Source of the DNA: Planctomycetota bacterium
Lineage (GTDB): Bacteria; Planctomycetota; Planctomycetia; Isosphaerales; Isosphaeraceae
NCBI GenBank assembly: GCA_028291545.1
Contig: JAQGHR010000068.1
Coordinates: 62,001-126,000, forward strand
Direction of reading: 5' to 3'
Length of the DNA stretch: 64,000 nucleotides
A program made the position numbers and the translations under genes. Shown piece after piece: positions 1-8,673 of this stretch (the stretch's first letter is position 1; every line of letters starts with the position of its first letter). The notes under the pieces were generated by a model. It had not been told where the DNA came from. It worked only from the letters and a program-made list of their open reading frames with translations, and did not search any database.

Positions 1-2
1 CG

Positions 3-44
3 TCGGCCCGTCACCCTCGATCGATATCGAAAGTGACGGGCCGA
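3..44. terminator. 12-bp inverted repeat, terminator-like
   Basis: A perfect 12-bp inverted repeat (3-14 and 33-44) with an 18-nt loop that itself contains a GATC/TCGA palindromic core. It lies just past the stop codon of the DUF1326-like gene on the minus strand, the usual place for a terminator. The window edge hides any T-tract on the minus-strand side. Confidence 0.5.
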
Positions 45-82
45 GTTTACCCCATGAGACGAGTGGCATCGAGAGCGCGGAA

Positions 83-778
83 TCAATAGGCGAAATGACC
101 CACGAAGCTGCTCCGGCAATTCGGGTCGTTCCAGGTCGTGCCGAGCTGCTTGCCCTTGAAGTTGTGGCTGAGGGTGTAGGCCGGCAAGGCCGTGACGCCC
201 TTCGAGAGCGGGGCGTATTCCACGACCTCGTTTCCGCAGGCGTGATCGTCCTCGTCGAGCGGACGGGTCAAGATCTCCGCGAGGCCCGGCACCCAGACGC
301 TGGCGCGAGGCGCCTTCGGCATTCCGTGGTGAGGGGATGCGACGGACCTCTGATCGTCGTGACCTTCCATGTCCTCGACCGTCAGGTTGATCCTGGCGGT
401 CCGGACATCCTCAACTTTCGACAGACGCTCCCCGCCCAGGGCCTTGGCCAGGGCGATCAAGGCCTTTTGCTGGCCGGGAGTTGCCGAACGATCGACGATC
501 AGGACGGACCTGGCCCCCGTGGGGACGTCCTTCGAGAATGTGTTCGTCCCCTTGACGGCCGCGGCAACGACCAGGCCGCTCAGATCCTCGCCTTCGTAGC
601 GGCCCTCGGTGATCTTCCAGGCCATCACGGCATGATCGCCCGTGATGAAGACCTCGGCATTGGAGAAGCACGGGCCGGTGTAGACGTCGGCCGTGCGCGC
701 CTCGACGTAGTCGCCCTTGACCTGAGGAGCCGCGGCCAGAATCAGGGCACCGAAGAGCGTGGAAAACGCAGTGAGCAT
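83..778 (-). CDS. DUF1326-like exported protein
   Basis: Predicted 231-residue secreted protein. The ATG at 778 is chosen because it opens a clean signal peptide (hydrophobic FSTLFGALILAAA, then a likely cut near QVKG) and has a GGGAG-type ribosome site; the longer upstream reading frame is Arg/Pro/Ser-rich and looks non-coding. The mature start, GDYVEARTADVYTGPC, and the later Cys/His-containing DHACGNE segment match what I recall of the DUF1326 family, which has no assigned biochemical role. The Cys residues near the start and in CGNE may bind metal or form a disulphide; that is inference. It is followed by a terminator-like hairpin, so it probably ends its transcript. Confidence 0.75.
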   Translation of the reverse strand: MLTAFSTLFGALILAAAPQVKGDYVEARTADVYTGPCFSNAEVFITGDHAVMAWKITEGRYEGEDLSGLVVAAAVKGTNTFSKDVPTGARSVLIVDRSATPGQQKALIALAKALGGERLSKVEDVRTARINLTVEDMEGHDDQRSVASPHHGMPKAPRASVWVPGLAEILTRPLDEDDHACGNEVVEYAPLSKGVTALPAYTLSHNFKGKQLGTTWNDPNCRSSFVGHFAY

Positions 779-830
779 CCGTAAGACTCCCGGCCGGACG
801 GGCCGATCGAGGCGGGATCGTGCGTGAGAA

Positions 831-858
831 ATCCTAGGTCGATTGTGCGTCCGCGCAA
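831..858 (-). promoter_or_regulatory. Possible sigma-70 promoter
   Basis: Read on the minus strand: TTGCGC, 16-nt spacer, TAGGAT, ending 53 nt before the ATG of the DUF1326-like gene. Each hexamer keeps only part of the consensus, so this is a weak prediction resting on position and spacing. Confidence 0.3.
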
Positions 859-948
859 TGGGAGAAGTCAAGGGCCGGCGGTGAGCGACGTGTGTCGTGC
901 CGCCCGGCTCCAGGCGGGACCGGCTTGTGAGACAGATCGTCAAACGAG

Positions 949-1323
949 CTAGCGATTGCGCGATTCGCTCGACCCGCCGGAGGCGAGAACCTGGCTCTTG
1001 ATCTGATCGAGTGCGGCCGCGTACTGGTTCCGTTCGTCCTGATAGGCCGTGATGCTCCGCTCGAGACGATCGTTGGTCTCTTCGAGGGCCGTGAGACGGC
1101 GGGCGTCCTCGACAGAACGGGCGGCCATGTCGCGATTCTGGGTGCGGAGCCGGGCCGCGAGATCCTTGGTCTGGGAGAGCTCGGCCTGGAGCGCGAGACT
1201 TTGCTGACGGCAATCTTCCATCTGCCCGCGTGGGACCGAGGCGCAGCCGGCCAGGGCCACGCCCAGCGCGATCACGCCCGCGCCTCGTGGCCCGCGGCCC
1301 CTCGATCGTCTCGTCCGCTCCAT
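949..1323 (-). CDS. Small coiled-coil lipoprotein
   Basis: 124 residues. The ATG at 1323 has a strong AAAGGAG ribosome site and opens a lipoprotein signal (basic RTRRSRGRGPRG, hydrophobic VIALGVALAGC, lipobox LAGC with Cys near residue 26). The rest is a continuous heptad-like helix rich in Gln, Leu, Glu and Arg (LALQAELSQTKDLAARLRTQ and on), predicted to form a coiled coil in the periplasm, like small Lpp/OmpH-type structural lipoproteins. No enzyme motif. It lies 77 nt downstream of the HTH membrane protein on the same strand and may share its transcript. Function unknown. Confidence 0.75.
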   Translation of the reverse strand: MERTRRSRGRGPRGAGVIALGVALAGCASVPRGQMEDCRQQSLALQAELSQTKDLAARLRTQNRDMAARSVEDARRLTALEETNDRLERSITAYQDERNQYAAALDQIKSQVLASGGSSESRNR

Positions 1324-1400
1324 CGGTTCCGACTCCTTTCGGAACGCCGGCCCGGCCGGATGGGCGGGAGTTTCCGCCACCCGACCGAGCGTCGATCCGA

Positions 1401-3011
1401 TCAACCCCAGGGGGCCATGCCGGACAGCCACTTGATCAAACCGTAACCGATGGGTGTCGTCGAGCCCCGTTGATCGTACAGGTTTGCCACCATGTCCATG
1501 CTCACGAAGGCCATGAGCAGCATCAGGAAGGCGGCGACGCCGAGGACCGAGACCCAGGCCCCGCCCCACTCGACTTCGGGACCGCTGCGGGTGGCCACCG
1601 CCGGAGACGCCGAGGCACGGACCGCAGCCTGCGACGGCGTGGCGGGTGCGTCGTCCGATTCGACATCCCCCCAGGCGCTGTCCGTCTCGCCCGACACTTC
1701 GTCGCCGTCGTCGCCGTACTCGTCATCGTCGGCAAGGCTGGCCGGACCCATCGCCGTGGCGGCGTTCTCGTCGATCTCGTCCTCGTCCAGAGCGAAGACC
1801 TCCGAAGCCGACTCGCCCTCGTCGAGGTCGAAGTCGCTGGCGGCTTCGAGCTGGACCGTCCGGTCGTCCTGGCCGCTGTCGAGGGCGTCGACCTCGAAGT
1901 CGGTGTCCTCGAAGATGTCCTTCTCGCCCTTCTTCTTCTTGATCGGCAGGGACGTGGCCGAGGGGTCCATCGCGCTGCCCTTGATGGGCAGGGACGTCTC
2001 GGACGACGCGTCGGCCTTGGGCGCCTTCCCCTTCGCGGTGGGCTTGGGCGGCGCGGCGGGCTTCTTCCGGTTATCCTTGGGGATGTCCTCGTCCAGCGGG
2101 GCCAGCTCGATCGATTCGGCCGAGCCGAAGTCGAAGCCGCCGACGCCCGAGAGATTGATGCCCGAGTCGCTCGGCCGCCCGAGGTTGATCCCCGAGCTTG
2201 CCGGCTCCGCACCCGTCACGTCGGAATCGCTCGGCGAGCGGACGAGGGGCGTGGCCTCGAATTCGTCGGACGCGTCCAGGGCCGTCAACTCGAAGTCGGA
2301 GCCGGAGTCGGGCTGGAGCGCGTCGATCACGCTGGACGGGGTCAATTCGAAGTCGCTGTCGTCGGAGCCGGTCCCGAGGTCCACCTCGGCCGAGGAACCG
2401 AGCATCGGGCTCTTCCGCAAGGTCGTCGCGCCGGGGTCGTCCAGCGCGTCGACTTCCTCGGACGAACCCTGCGAGTCGGAGACCAGGGTGACGTCCGAAT
2501 CGCTCGGGTACTTGTTCTTCGGCGGAGGCGACGCGAGCCGAACGTCGGAGTCGCTGGCCCCCTTGGCGGCGGCCCCATCGGGGACCAGGCGGACGTCCGA
2601 ATCGCTGGGCTGCTTGCCCGCCGACTTCATGCCGATGATCGTGGAGCTGGAGCTTGCCCCGGTCGCCGGAGGCAAGGACATGTCATCGAGGAGGACGTCG
2701 TCGTCGGACACCTTCATCGTACCAGACCGCCCGAAGTCGGGCTTGGCCACGCCGAGCTGGAATTCGGACAGGTCGATGTCGCCGCTGCCGCTACCCGGGG
2801 GGATTTCGAGGTCGAGATCCGAGAGCGAGAGGTCGGGGTCCGATCCCATGCCTCGACGGCGCGCCAGCTCATCCACGTCTGCGACGCGGAATCGCCACGA
2901 GCCGCCATCGAGGAAGGCGCGGACCTCGCGCTGTTGAGCCTTGTGTTTCAGCTCGTCGGCGCTCATGCCCAGGACGCGAGCCGCTTCCTCCAGGGTGTAA
3001 AACTGAGCCAT
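1401..3011 (-). CDS. Membrane-anchored HTH protein with acidic SDSDV repeats
   Basis: 536 residues. Residues about 1-55 form an excisionase/MerR-like helix-turn-helix (FYTLEEAARVLGMSADELKH, then a wing ending RVADVDELARRRG). About 55-460 is low-complexity and strongly acidic, with a recurring short motif: PSDSDVRLV, ASDSDVRLA, PSDSDVTLV, PSDSDVTGA, and the variants SSGINLG and PSDSGINL. Near the C-terminus one hydrophobic segment (WVSVLGVAAFLMLLMAFVSM, about 480-500) should cross the membrane, leaving a short tail. Start: ATG at 3011 with a GAGGAGG ribosome site. The layout suggests a membrane-tethered regulator or a scaffold whose Ser-Asp motifs could be phosphorylated or bound by partners; that role is inference. 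HTH and membrane calls are solid, function unknown. Confidence 0.8.
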   Translation of the reverse strand: MAQFYTLEEAARVLGMSADELKHKAQQREVRAFLDGGSWRFRVADVDELARRRGMGSDPDLSLSDLDLEIPPGSGSGDIDLSEFQLGVAKPDFGRSGTMKVSDDDVLLDDMSLPPATGASSSSTIIGMKSAGKQPSDSDVRLVPDGAAAKGASDSDVRLASPPPKNKYPSDSDVTLVSDSQGSSEEVDALDDPGATTLRKSPMLGSSAEVDLGTGSDDSDFELTPSSVIDALQPDSGSDFELTALDASDEFEATPLVRSPSDSDVTGAEPASSGINLGRPSDSGINLSGVGGFDFGSAESIELAPLDEDIPKDNRKKPAAPPKPTAKGKAPKADASSETSLPIKGSAMDPSATSLPIKKKKGEKDIFEDTDFEVDALDSGQDDRTVQLEAASDFDLDEGESASEVFALDEDEIDENAATAMGPASLADDDEYGDDGDEVSGETDSAWGDVESDDAPATPSQAAVRASASPAVATRSGPEVEWGGAWVSVLGVAAFLMLLMAFVSMDMVANLYDQRGSTTPIGYGLIKWLSGMAPWG

Positions 3012-3128
3012 GAACGGGGTCCTCCTCGATTCGGTCGGTATCGGCCCGGGGTGATCAGGCCGTCTGGTTCGGGATGAGTCGCGTGGAGGGAGACCTCGCC
3101 TGCGAGCCGTCGCGAACCAGCACCCCTG

Positions 3129-3497
3129 TCACTTCCGGGGCGAACCGATCATCGACTCGATCGAGGCGACATCGGGGGGCTGGTTGTTGTACTCGGCGAG
3201 CTTGAGATCCCATCGATACTGTCGAGCGGCTTCGAGCTTGACCGCCCCCTTGGGGTTCTGCGGGTCCACTCGATAAATGGCGAAGGCCTGCGTCTTCGTG
3301 TCGATCAAGTAAAGAAATTGGGCCGATCCATTGCCACCCGAGGTGAACGCCACGGTTCCCGACGCGTCGACCCCATTGGGTCCTTGCGCTCTGGCGGCCG
3401 GTGCCGTGCGACCGAACGCGACCCAGGACAGGGCCACGCCCGCCAGCACACCGAAGACCGCGTTTCGCGCCGAGACCGACCATCGTGCGCCCACCAT
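3129..3497 (-). CDS. Small exported protein, unknown function
   Basis: 122 residues from the ATG at 3497. An ATG five codons upstream (3512) is possible, but a GGAGG sits at ideal distance before the inner ATG, so I prefer that one. N-terminal basic/hydrophobic signal (ARNAVFGVLAGVALSWVAFG, then APAARAQG, likely cleavage). The mature part (SAQFLYLIDTKTQAFAIYRV followed by KLEAARQYRWDLKLAEYNN) looks like a small beta-rich domain and matches no enzyme family I know. It is upstream of the HTH membrane protein on the same strand, with a 117-nt gap. Confidence 0.65.
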   Translation of the reverse strand: MVGARWSVSARNAVFGVLAGVALSWVAFGRTAPAARAQGPNGVDASGTVAFTSGGNGSAQFLYLIDTKTQAFAIYRVDPQNPKGAVKLEAARQYRWDLKLAEYNNQPPDVASIESMIGSPRK

Positions 3498-3991
3498 GTG
3501 GCCATCCTCCATGATTACCAGGTCAAATCTCCAATCCCGGAGATTTTCAGGACGATTGTTTGCCCCGGGAAAACGTCCCGCAGCGCAACCTACCGGCCAA
3601 TCGCCTTCAGTCTATCACACCGCAAGTCGAGATGTGCGGACAAGGGGGTGTGGGGAAAGAAATGCGAATGGTGAGTCCCATCTATCATAAGAAAGGGCCC
3701 GAAACGAACAAGTGCAATGGGCCCGGGGACGGAAAACTTTGCGAGAGCCCCGAGCTCACCGTGCGGGAAGTTGCATCAAAACCACCCGTATAATATCTGT
3801 AACGGTCCCATTTCGATGCCGCAACGAGAGTGCCTCCGGAATTGAAAGCCGTAAAATGTTTGATTTTGCTTGAAGAATCGGTCCGACCTTGGTTATGTTG
3901 GGACGAGTTGATCCTTCCGCGAAGTCGTGCCCGCCTTGCCCTGCCCCGCCCGCCCACCGTCTCCAGCGAGACGTTTGTCGAGGAGCCGATG
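3498..3991. other. Intergenic region between divergent genes
   Basis: About 490 bases less GC-rich than the surroundings, separating the small exported minus-strand gene from the plus-strand DUF1549 gene. It should carry both promoters. A perfect TATAAT occurs at 3789-3794 on the plus strand without a good -35 at normal spacing; a better-spaced candidate is annotated at 3870-3898. No ORF here has a convincing start or composition, and no structured RNA was recognised. Confidence 0.5.
3870..3898 (+). promoter_or_regulatory. Possible sigma-70 promoter for the DUF1549 gene
   Basis: TTGAAG, 17-nt spacer, TTATGT, in an AT-rich patch about 95 nt before the ATG at 3992. Spacing is ideal and the -35 matches 4 of 6; the -10 is weaker. 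Confidence 0.35.
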
Positions 3992-6472
3992 ATGCACGCT
4001 CAAGCCTCCCCCCGGCGCGTTGCTGCGCTTGCGCTCGGTCTTTCGGCCTTGCTCGGCCCGGCCTCTCATGCCTTCGGCCAAGACCCGGCCGCACTGCTCG
4101 GGAGTCCGGCCAAGGTCACGATCGAGCCCGGTGACCCAACATTGACCGGCCGTCGCGCCACCAGGCAACTGCTCGCCACCGGGACCTATCCCGACGGTTC
4201 GGTCCGGGATCTCACCCGCGTCCTGGAGTGGTCCAGCCTGAATCCCGGGATCGCCACCATCTCGCCCAAGGGCCAGGTTGTGCCTCATTCGGACGGTTCG
4301 GCCACGATTGTGGCCCATCGCGGCAGCGTGGAAGTCCGCACGAACGTCAAGGTCGAGAAATTCGGCGCCCCCGCACCGATCTCGTTCCGTCGCGACGTGA
4401 TCCCGGCCTTCAGTCAGGCGGGCTGCAATATGGGCGCGTGCCACGGAACCCCCACCGGAAAGGGCGGGTTCAAGCTGAGTCTCCGCGGCTATATGCCCGA
4501 CCAGGACTTCGTCGCCCTCAGCCGCGAGGCCGCCGGGCGCCGGATCGATCCGTTGCAGCCCGAAACCAGCATGATCCTCCGAAAGCCGCTGGGCGAGCTC
4601 GCCCACGAGGGCGGACTGCGGCTGTTCCGCGACACCAAGACCTACGAGTATCTCCGCGATTGGGTGGCCGAAGGCGCGATCAACGACCCGACTGCTCCGG
4701 CGGCCGTGAAGCTCGAGATCCTGCCCGGAGCTCGCGTACTGAACGCTCCCGCCACGACTCAGCAGGTCGCCGTCGTGGCACGTTATGCCGACGGTTCCAG
4801 CCGAGACGTCACGCCGATCTGTTACTACAACTCGTCCAACCCCGAGATCGCCGAAGTGGACGTGACCGGGCATGTCACGTTCAAGTCCCGGGGCGAGGTC
4901 GCCGTCATCGCCCACTATCTCGATCTGGTCGCCAACGTCCGCTTGACCCACCTCGTTGCCGTGCCCGGCTTCGCCGTGGCCGAGGTGCCGAAGGACAACT
5001 CCATTGATGAGGCCGTCTTCGCCAAGCTGAACCGGATGCGAATCAAGCCGTCGGAGGTCTGCACCGACAGTGAATTCGTGCGCCGCGTCTACCTCGACGC
5101 CGTGGGCCTTCCCCCCAACCCCGACGAGGTCCGCGCCTTCCTCGCCGACCCGTCGCCAACCAAGCGGGTGGCCTTGATCAATCGCCTGCTGGAGAAGCCG
5201 GAGTTCCTCGATTTCTGGACCCTGAAGTTCGCCGACATCCTTCGCGCGAACGGACGATTGATTCAGAGTAAGGGCACGCACGTCTTCAATCGCTGGATTC
5301 GCACCAGCCTCGCGCAAAACAAGCCGTTGGACCAGTTCGTCCGCGAGTTGATCACTGCCGACGGGTCGAGCTTCCAGAATCCGGCCGCCAACTACTACCG
5401 GATCAGCCGCGATCCCGAGAACTCGGTCGAAACCACGGCCCAGCTCTTCCTGGGCGTCCGCATCCAGTGCGCCAAGTGCCACAATCATGTCTTCGAGCGA
5501 TGGACCCAGGACGACTATTACGGCTTCGCCGCGTTTTTTGCCCGGGTCCGCCAGAAGAAGGGCAATCTGCCCGATGAGGAAGTGATCTTCGCCGCTCGTG
5601 ATGGCGAGGTCCGCCAACCCCGGACCGGTCAGGTCATGAAGCCCAAGGCCCTCGGCGGTCCCACGTACGAAGAAACCCCCGGTGCAAATGGTCCGGAAGA
5701 TCGTCGGACGAAGCTTGCGGTCTGGCTCACTAGCGCGGAGAACCCGTTCTTCGCCAAGAGCCTGGTCAACCGCATCTGGTTCCACCTGATGGGCCGCGGG
5801 ATCGTTGAACCCGTGGACGATTTCCGCGACTCGAATCCCGCGTCAAACGACGAACTGCTCAACGGCCTCGCCTCCGATTTCGCCAAGGGCGGATACAATT
5901 TGAAGGCCCTCGTCCGCTCGATCCTATCGAGCCGAACCTATCAGCTCAGTGCTCGCACGAACGAGCTTAACACCGAAGACACCCTTTATTTCTCCCACGC
6001 GTACACGAAGCTTCTGCCCGCCGAGGTGCTGCTCGACGCGATCTCTTCGTTGACCGGCTCCAGCACCGTCTTCGAGGGCCTCCCCAAGGGCACGCGCGCC
6101 ACCCAGATCGCCGACGGCAAGATGGAGAATCCCTTCCTCAAGACCTTCGGCCGCCCGGCCCGCGAGCTGGCCTGCGAGTGCGAACGCGAGAGCGACGCCA
6201 ACCTCTCCCAGGCCCTCCAGCTCATCGGCGGCGCTACCGTCAATGGCAAGCTCCACGACGACGCGGGCCGAATTGCCGAGTTGGCCAAGGGGACCGCGAC
6301 CCCGCAGGAGATCACCAAGGAACTCTATCTCCGCGCCGTCTCACGCGAGCCCAATTCCACCGAGATGGAGATCGCCGTCGCCCACCTCAAGGCCAACCCC
6401 GACCGCCGCCAGGCGATCGAGGATATCGGCTGGGCACTGATCAACTCGAAGGAGTTCTTGTTCCGCCACTGA
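3992..6472 (+). CDS. DUF1549/DUF1553 protein with Ig-like domains
   Basis: 826-residue exported protein of a family greatly expanded in planctomycetes. Signal peptide (VAALALGLSALLG ... SHAFGQ), then a BIG2-like domain at about 40-115 and a second at about 245-330 (YADGSSRDVT ... VTGHVTFKSRGEVAVIAHY). Between them is a cytochrome-like segment with CNMGACHG near residue 145; a CAKCHNH motif near 493 could hold a c-type haem. DUF1549 covers about 345-560 and DUF1553 about 570-826 (NPFFAKSLVNRIWFHLMGRG, AVSREPNSTEME). These proteins are thought to act in periplasmic polymer breakdown or redox, but the biochemistry is not settled. The ATG at 3992 follows AGGAG with 6-nt spacing; an ATG three bases earlier is possible. 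The usual DUF1501 partner gene is absent downstream. Confidence 0.88.
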   Translation: MHAQASPRRVAALALGLSALLGPASHAFGQDPAALLGSPAKVTIEPGDPTLTGRRATRQLLATGTYPDGSVRDLTRVLEWSSLNPGIATISPKGQVVPHSDGSATIVAHRGSVEVRTNVKVEKFGAPAPISFRRDVIPAFSQAGCNMGACHGTPTGKGGFKLSLRGYMPDQDFVALSREAAGRRIDPLQPETSMILRKPLGELAHEGGLRLFRDTKTYEYLRDWVAEGAINDPTAPAAVKLEILPGARVLNAPATTQQVAVVARYADGSSRDVTPICYYNSSNPEIAEVDVTGHVTFKSRGEVAVIAHYLDLVANVRLTHLVAVPGFAVAEVPKDNSIDEAVFAKLNRMRIKPSEVCTDSEFVRRVYLDAVGLPPNPDEVRAFLADPSPTKRVALINRLLEKPEFLDFWTLKFADILRANGRLIQSKGTHVFNRWIRTSLAQNKPLDQFVRELITADGSSFQNPAANYYRISRDPENSVETTAQLFLGVRIQCAKCHNHVFERWTQDDYYGFAAFFARVRQKKGNLPDEEVIFAARDGEVRQPRTGQVMKPKALGGPTYEETPGANGPEDRRTKLAVWLTSAENPFFAKSLVNRIWFHLMGRGIVEPVDDFRDSNPASNDELLNGLASDFAKGGYNLKALVRSILSSRTYQLSARTNELNTEDTLYFSHAYTKLLPAEVLLDAISSLTGSSTVFEGLPKGTRATQIADGKMENPFLKTFGRPARELACECERESDANLSQALQLIGGATVNGKLHDDAGRIAELAKGTATPQEITKELYLRAVSREPNSTEMEIAVAHLKANPDRRQAIEDIGWALINSKEFLFRH

Positions 6473-6912
6473 TCGTAGTCCGGGCGGGATCGACCCCGTC
6501 GATGGTCCGCACGTCTCAATCCCGCCGAACTCACGGACGACCCCGATCGCCCCTGAGTTCGGCGGGATTGCTTGTTGTCTCCTTCGGGGAGAAGCTCGAT
6601 CCACGCGAAGGCCGCGATCGCCGGCCGGTCCTCTCGAACCCGAATGGGAGAGGATCGGACCTGGGACTTTCGTAGCGGGCGCTGGCGGCCTTGACTCCGG
6701 GCCCTCGCCGGCCGCGTAGTGACCCCAGAGCCGGGCCAATCCCGCTTCTTCGGCGTTCGCCCCACTCTGGCATTGCCTTTTTTTCGGTCCCCGCCAAAAA
6801 TGCCGCCGCTTCCGGGTCCTTCGGGACGCAGGGGGCCGTCCTGGTCGCGCCGGCATGAGGCTGGTGGAGCGGTCGGGACGAATTCCGAATCACGCAAGGA
6901 GGCGCAAGGCCG
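6473..6912. other. Intergenic region, 440 bases
   Basis: Non-coding stretch between the DUF1549/1553 gene and the Mur-ligase-like gene. It begins with a strong hairpin (annotated separately) and ends with the AAGGAGG ribosome site of the next gene at 6896-6902. The frames crossing it have shadow-like composition. I see no further element. Confidence 0.5.
6517..6570 (+). terminator. 17-bp perfect hairpin terminator
   Basis: Arms at 6517-6533 and 6554-6570 are perfect reverse complements over 17 bp, with a 20-nt loop, followed on the plus strand by the T-rich run CTTGTTGTCTCCTT. It lies 45 nt after the stop of the DUF1549/1553 gene. Stem length and position make transcription termination the natural reading. 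Confidence 0.75.
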
Positions 6913-8370
6913 ATGGCACTCCCGTTCCTTTCCCGCTCGCATGAAGCGGGTATCCCGTCGGTGAGCCTGCGCAGAATTCTTCCGGACGCGACGTTCGTCG
7001 GCTGCCGGGACCTTCGCGTCGCCGGTTGTTCGTCGGATAGCCGCCGCATCGAGCCGGGTCAGGTGTTCGTCGCGCGAAGAGGCGAGACCTACCACGGACT
7101 CGACTTCGCGGCCATGGCCCTGGAGCGGGGCGCCGTCGCGGTCATCGCGGAAGAGCCGCGACCCGAGGCCGGTCCCCTTCAGATCATCGTCGCGAACGCA
7201 CCATCGGCCTACGCCCGGATCGCTCAGGCCCTGGCCGGATCCCCCTCGGGCGAGTTCCCGGTGATCGGCATCACCGGAGGTGCCGGAAAGACGGCCGCAG
7301 CCCTGTTCTTGCGGGCAATTCTTGAGGCCGCCGGCCGTCGCGTGGGGATGATCAGCTCTTCCGGCTGGAGCGACGGGGCCCGCCAGTACCCCGGCCCATT
7401 CGCGACCAGTCCTTCCGGCCTGGCCGGCATGCTGGCCGCGATGGCCGAACGACGCTGCGAGGCCGGCGTGATGGCCGTCTCCGCCGAGACGCTGCATCAG
7501 CGAGCCACGGACGGAATTTGTGTCAAATCGGCCCTCGTCACGAGCGTTCGTGGCGTCACACCCCGACCAAATCGCCAGGTGCTGGCGCGTCTGGTCCGCC
7601 AGGTCATCCCGGGCGGCGTTGTCGCGGTCAACGGGGATGACCCCGATGCCGCGATCCTCTCCGCCGTCAATCTCGGGGCTCATCCGGTGACCTTCGGACT
7701 CGGCGAGAACTTCGACATCTCGGCCACGATCGAAGAGTGCAACCTCGATGGCACGCGATTCCGCCTCCGAGGCTTCGATCGCGAGGCTCGCATTCAGCTC
7801 CGGCCGCTCGGCGAATCCGTCCTCATGGCGGCCCTCGGAGCCGCCGCGGTCGCTCGCGAAAACGGCGTCGTCCTCGATGCGGTCGTCGCGGGCCTGGAAT
7901 CCGTGACCCAAATTCCCGGACGACTGGAACGCCTCGCGCGGGGTGCCGGTCGAGACGTGATCGCCGACCGTGCCTGGGACGGACGATCGCTCCGCGCCGC
8001 CCTGCGCACCATTCGCGAACGAACCGAGGGCCAGGTCCTTTGCGTCCTGGGCGCCACCGCCGACTCGTCGCTGGCCCACGAGATCGCCGCTGTCGCCGAA
8101 CAGGAATCCGACCGCGTGTTCCTGACGCGAGCGTCGGACGCATCGACCGGCATCGACCCGGAGGCCTGGCTCGCCGCCATGCTCCGCCCCGGCCGCGTCC
8201 GCATCTTGCTCGACCGCCGCAAGGCCATCGAGGCCGCGCTCGACCTGTCCCATCCGGGCGACGCCGTGCTTCTCTCGGGAATCTCTCCCAGCCCGTGGGG
8301 CTCGGACGCCGAGGTTGCGATCGGCTGGTTCCAGACGCGGGAAAGCGCCCCGGCTCGGCGTTCGGCCTGA
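6913..8370 (+). CDS. Degenerate MurE-like Mur ligase paralogue
   Basis: 485 residues with the three-domain layout of UDP-MurNAc-tripeptide synthetase (MurE): N-terminal substrate domain (CSSDSRRIEPGQVFVA, GAVAVIAEE), ATPase domain, and C-terminal domain (IPGRLERL near 335). The catalytic motifs are eroded. The P-loop is GITGGAGKTA near residue 119 instead of the usual TGTNGKT; the EVSSHAL segment is replaced by AVSAETLHQRATDG; the FTNL..DHLDYHG motif is missing (TSVRGVTPRPNRQ instead); the DYAHTPD motif reads DRAWDGRSL. The Lys and Thr of the P-loop remain, so nucleotide binding is possible, but normal ligase activity is doubtful. Start: ATG at 6913 with AAGGAGG ten bases upstream. It may be a regulatory or repurposed paralogue; no other murein gene is adjacent. 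Confidence 0.75.
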   Translation: MALPFLSRSHEAGIPSVSLRRILPDATFVGCRDLRVAGCSSDSRRIEPGQVFVARRGETYHGLDFAAMALERGAVAVIAEEPRPEAGPLQIIVANAPSAYARIAQALAGSPSGEFPVIGITGGAGKTAAALFLRAILEAAGRRVGMISSSGWSDGARQYPGPFATSPSGLAGMLAAMAERRCEAGVMAVSAETLHQRATDGICVKSALVTSVRGVTPRPNRQVLARLVRQVIPGGVVAVNGDDPDAAILSAVNLGAHPVTFGLGENFDISATIEECNLDGTRFRLRGFDREARIQLRPLGESVLMAALGAAAVARENGVVLDAVVAGLESVTQIPGRLERLARGAGRDVIADRAWDGRSLRAALRTIRERTEGQVLCVLGATADSSLAHEIAAVAEQESDRVFLTRASDASTGIDPEAWLAAMLRPGRVRILLDRRKAIEAALDLSHPGDAVLLSGISPSPWGSDAEVAIGWFQTRESAPARRSA

Positions 8371-8673
8371 ATCGAAACCTGATTCCCTGTGAAGAACCGG
8401 GTCCGACTCTTCCGCGTGGATTCGAGCGACCGCGCTGCCACCGATCTCTCGGTTCCGTGAATATCATCGCGACGAGCCGGATTTCCGATTCGGCCTTCCG
8501 GCCCGCCCGGCGAAGTTGCGATATCACGCGGAGGAGACCGCTTACGGATAGCGATAGTCCGATGGATGTCCGCCTCGCCCGTTGCGTGAGACGCCGGGAC
8601 CGACTACGGTAGGAGCCGTTGGAAGCGTCCCGGAAGCCAAGATCGCGTCTCCTCCCTCGACGAGGCCAGTCCC
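8371..8673. other. Intergenic region with repeat copy A
   Basis: 303 bases without a credible gene. It holds copy A of the 31-bp repeat just after the Mur-like stop codon, then GC-rich sequence. A weak promoter-like pair, TTGCGT at 8582 and TACGGT at 8605 with a 17-nt spacer, lies ahead of the Tat-signal gene at 8674. Confidence 0.5.
8375..8405 (-). repeat. 31-bp intergenic repeat, copy A
   Basis: Read on the minus strand, it matches 27 of 31 bases of plus-strand 60334-60364. The shared core includes GGTTC, TCACAGGG and GGTTT. All four differences are transitions. The similarity extends weakly toward 8413. It lies outside genes. Confidence 0.7.

Noticed and set aside
779-1213. N-terminal extension of the DUF1326-like gene
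   Set aside because: Arg/Pro/Ser-rich, overlaps the neighbouring lipoprotein gene and places the signal peptide inside the protein.
1230-3077. 615-codon plus-strand open frame opposite the HTH membrane protein gene
   Set aside because: Composition is Arg/Gly/Val repeats typical of antisense frames in GC-rich DNA; the minus-strand protein has HTH, repeats, membrane helix and a ribosome site.
3893-5785. 630-codon minus-strand frame opposite DUF1549/1553
   Set aside because: Antisense shadow; the plus-strand product has clear family motifs and signal peptide.
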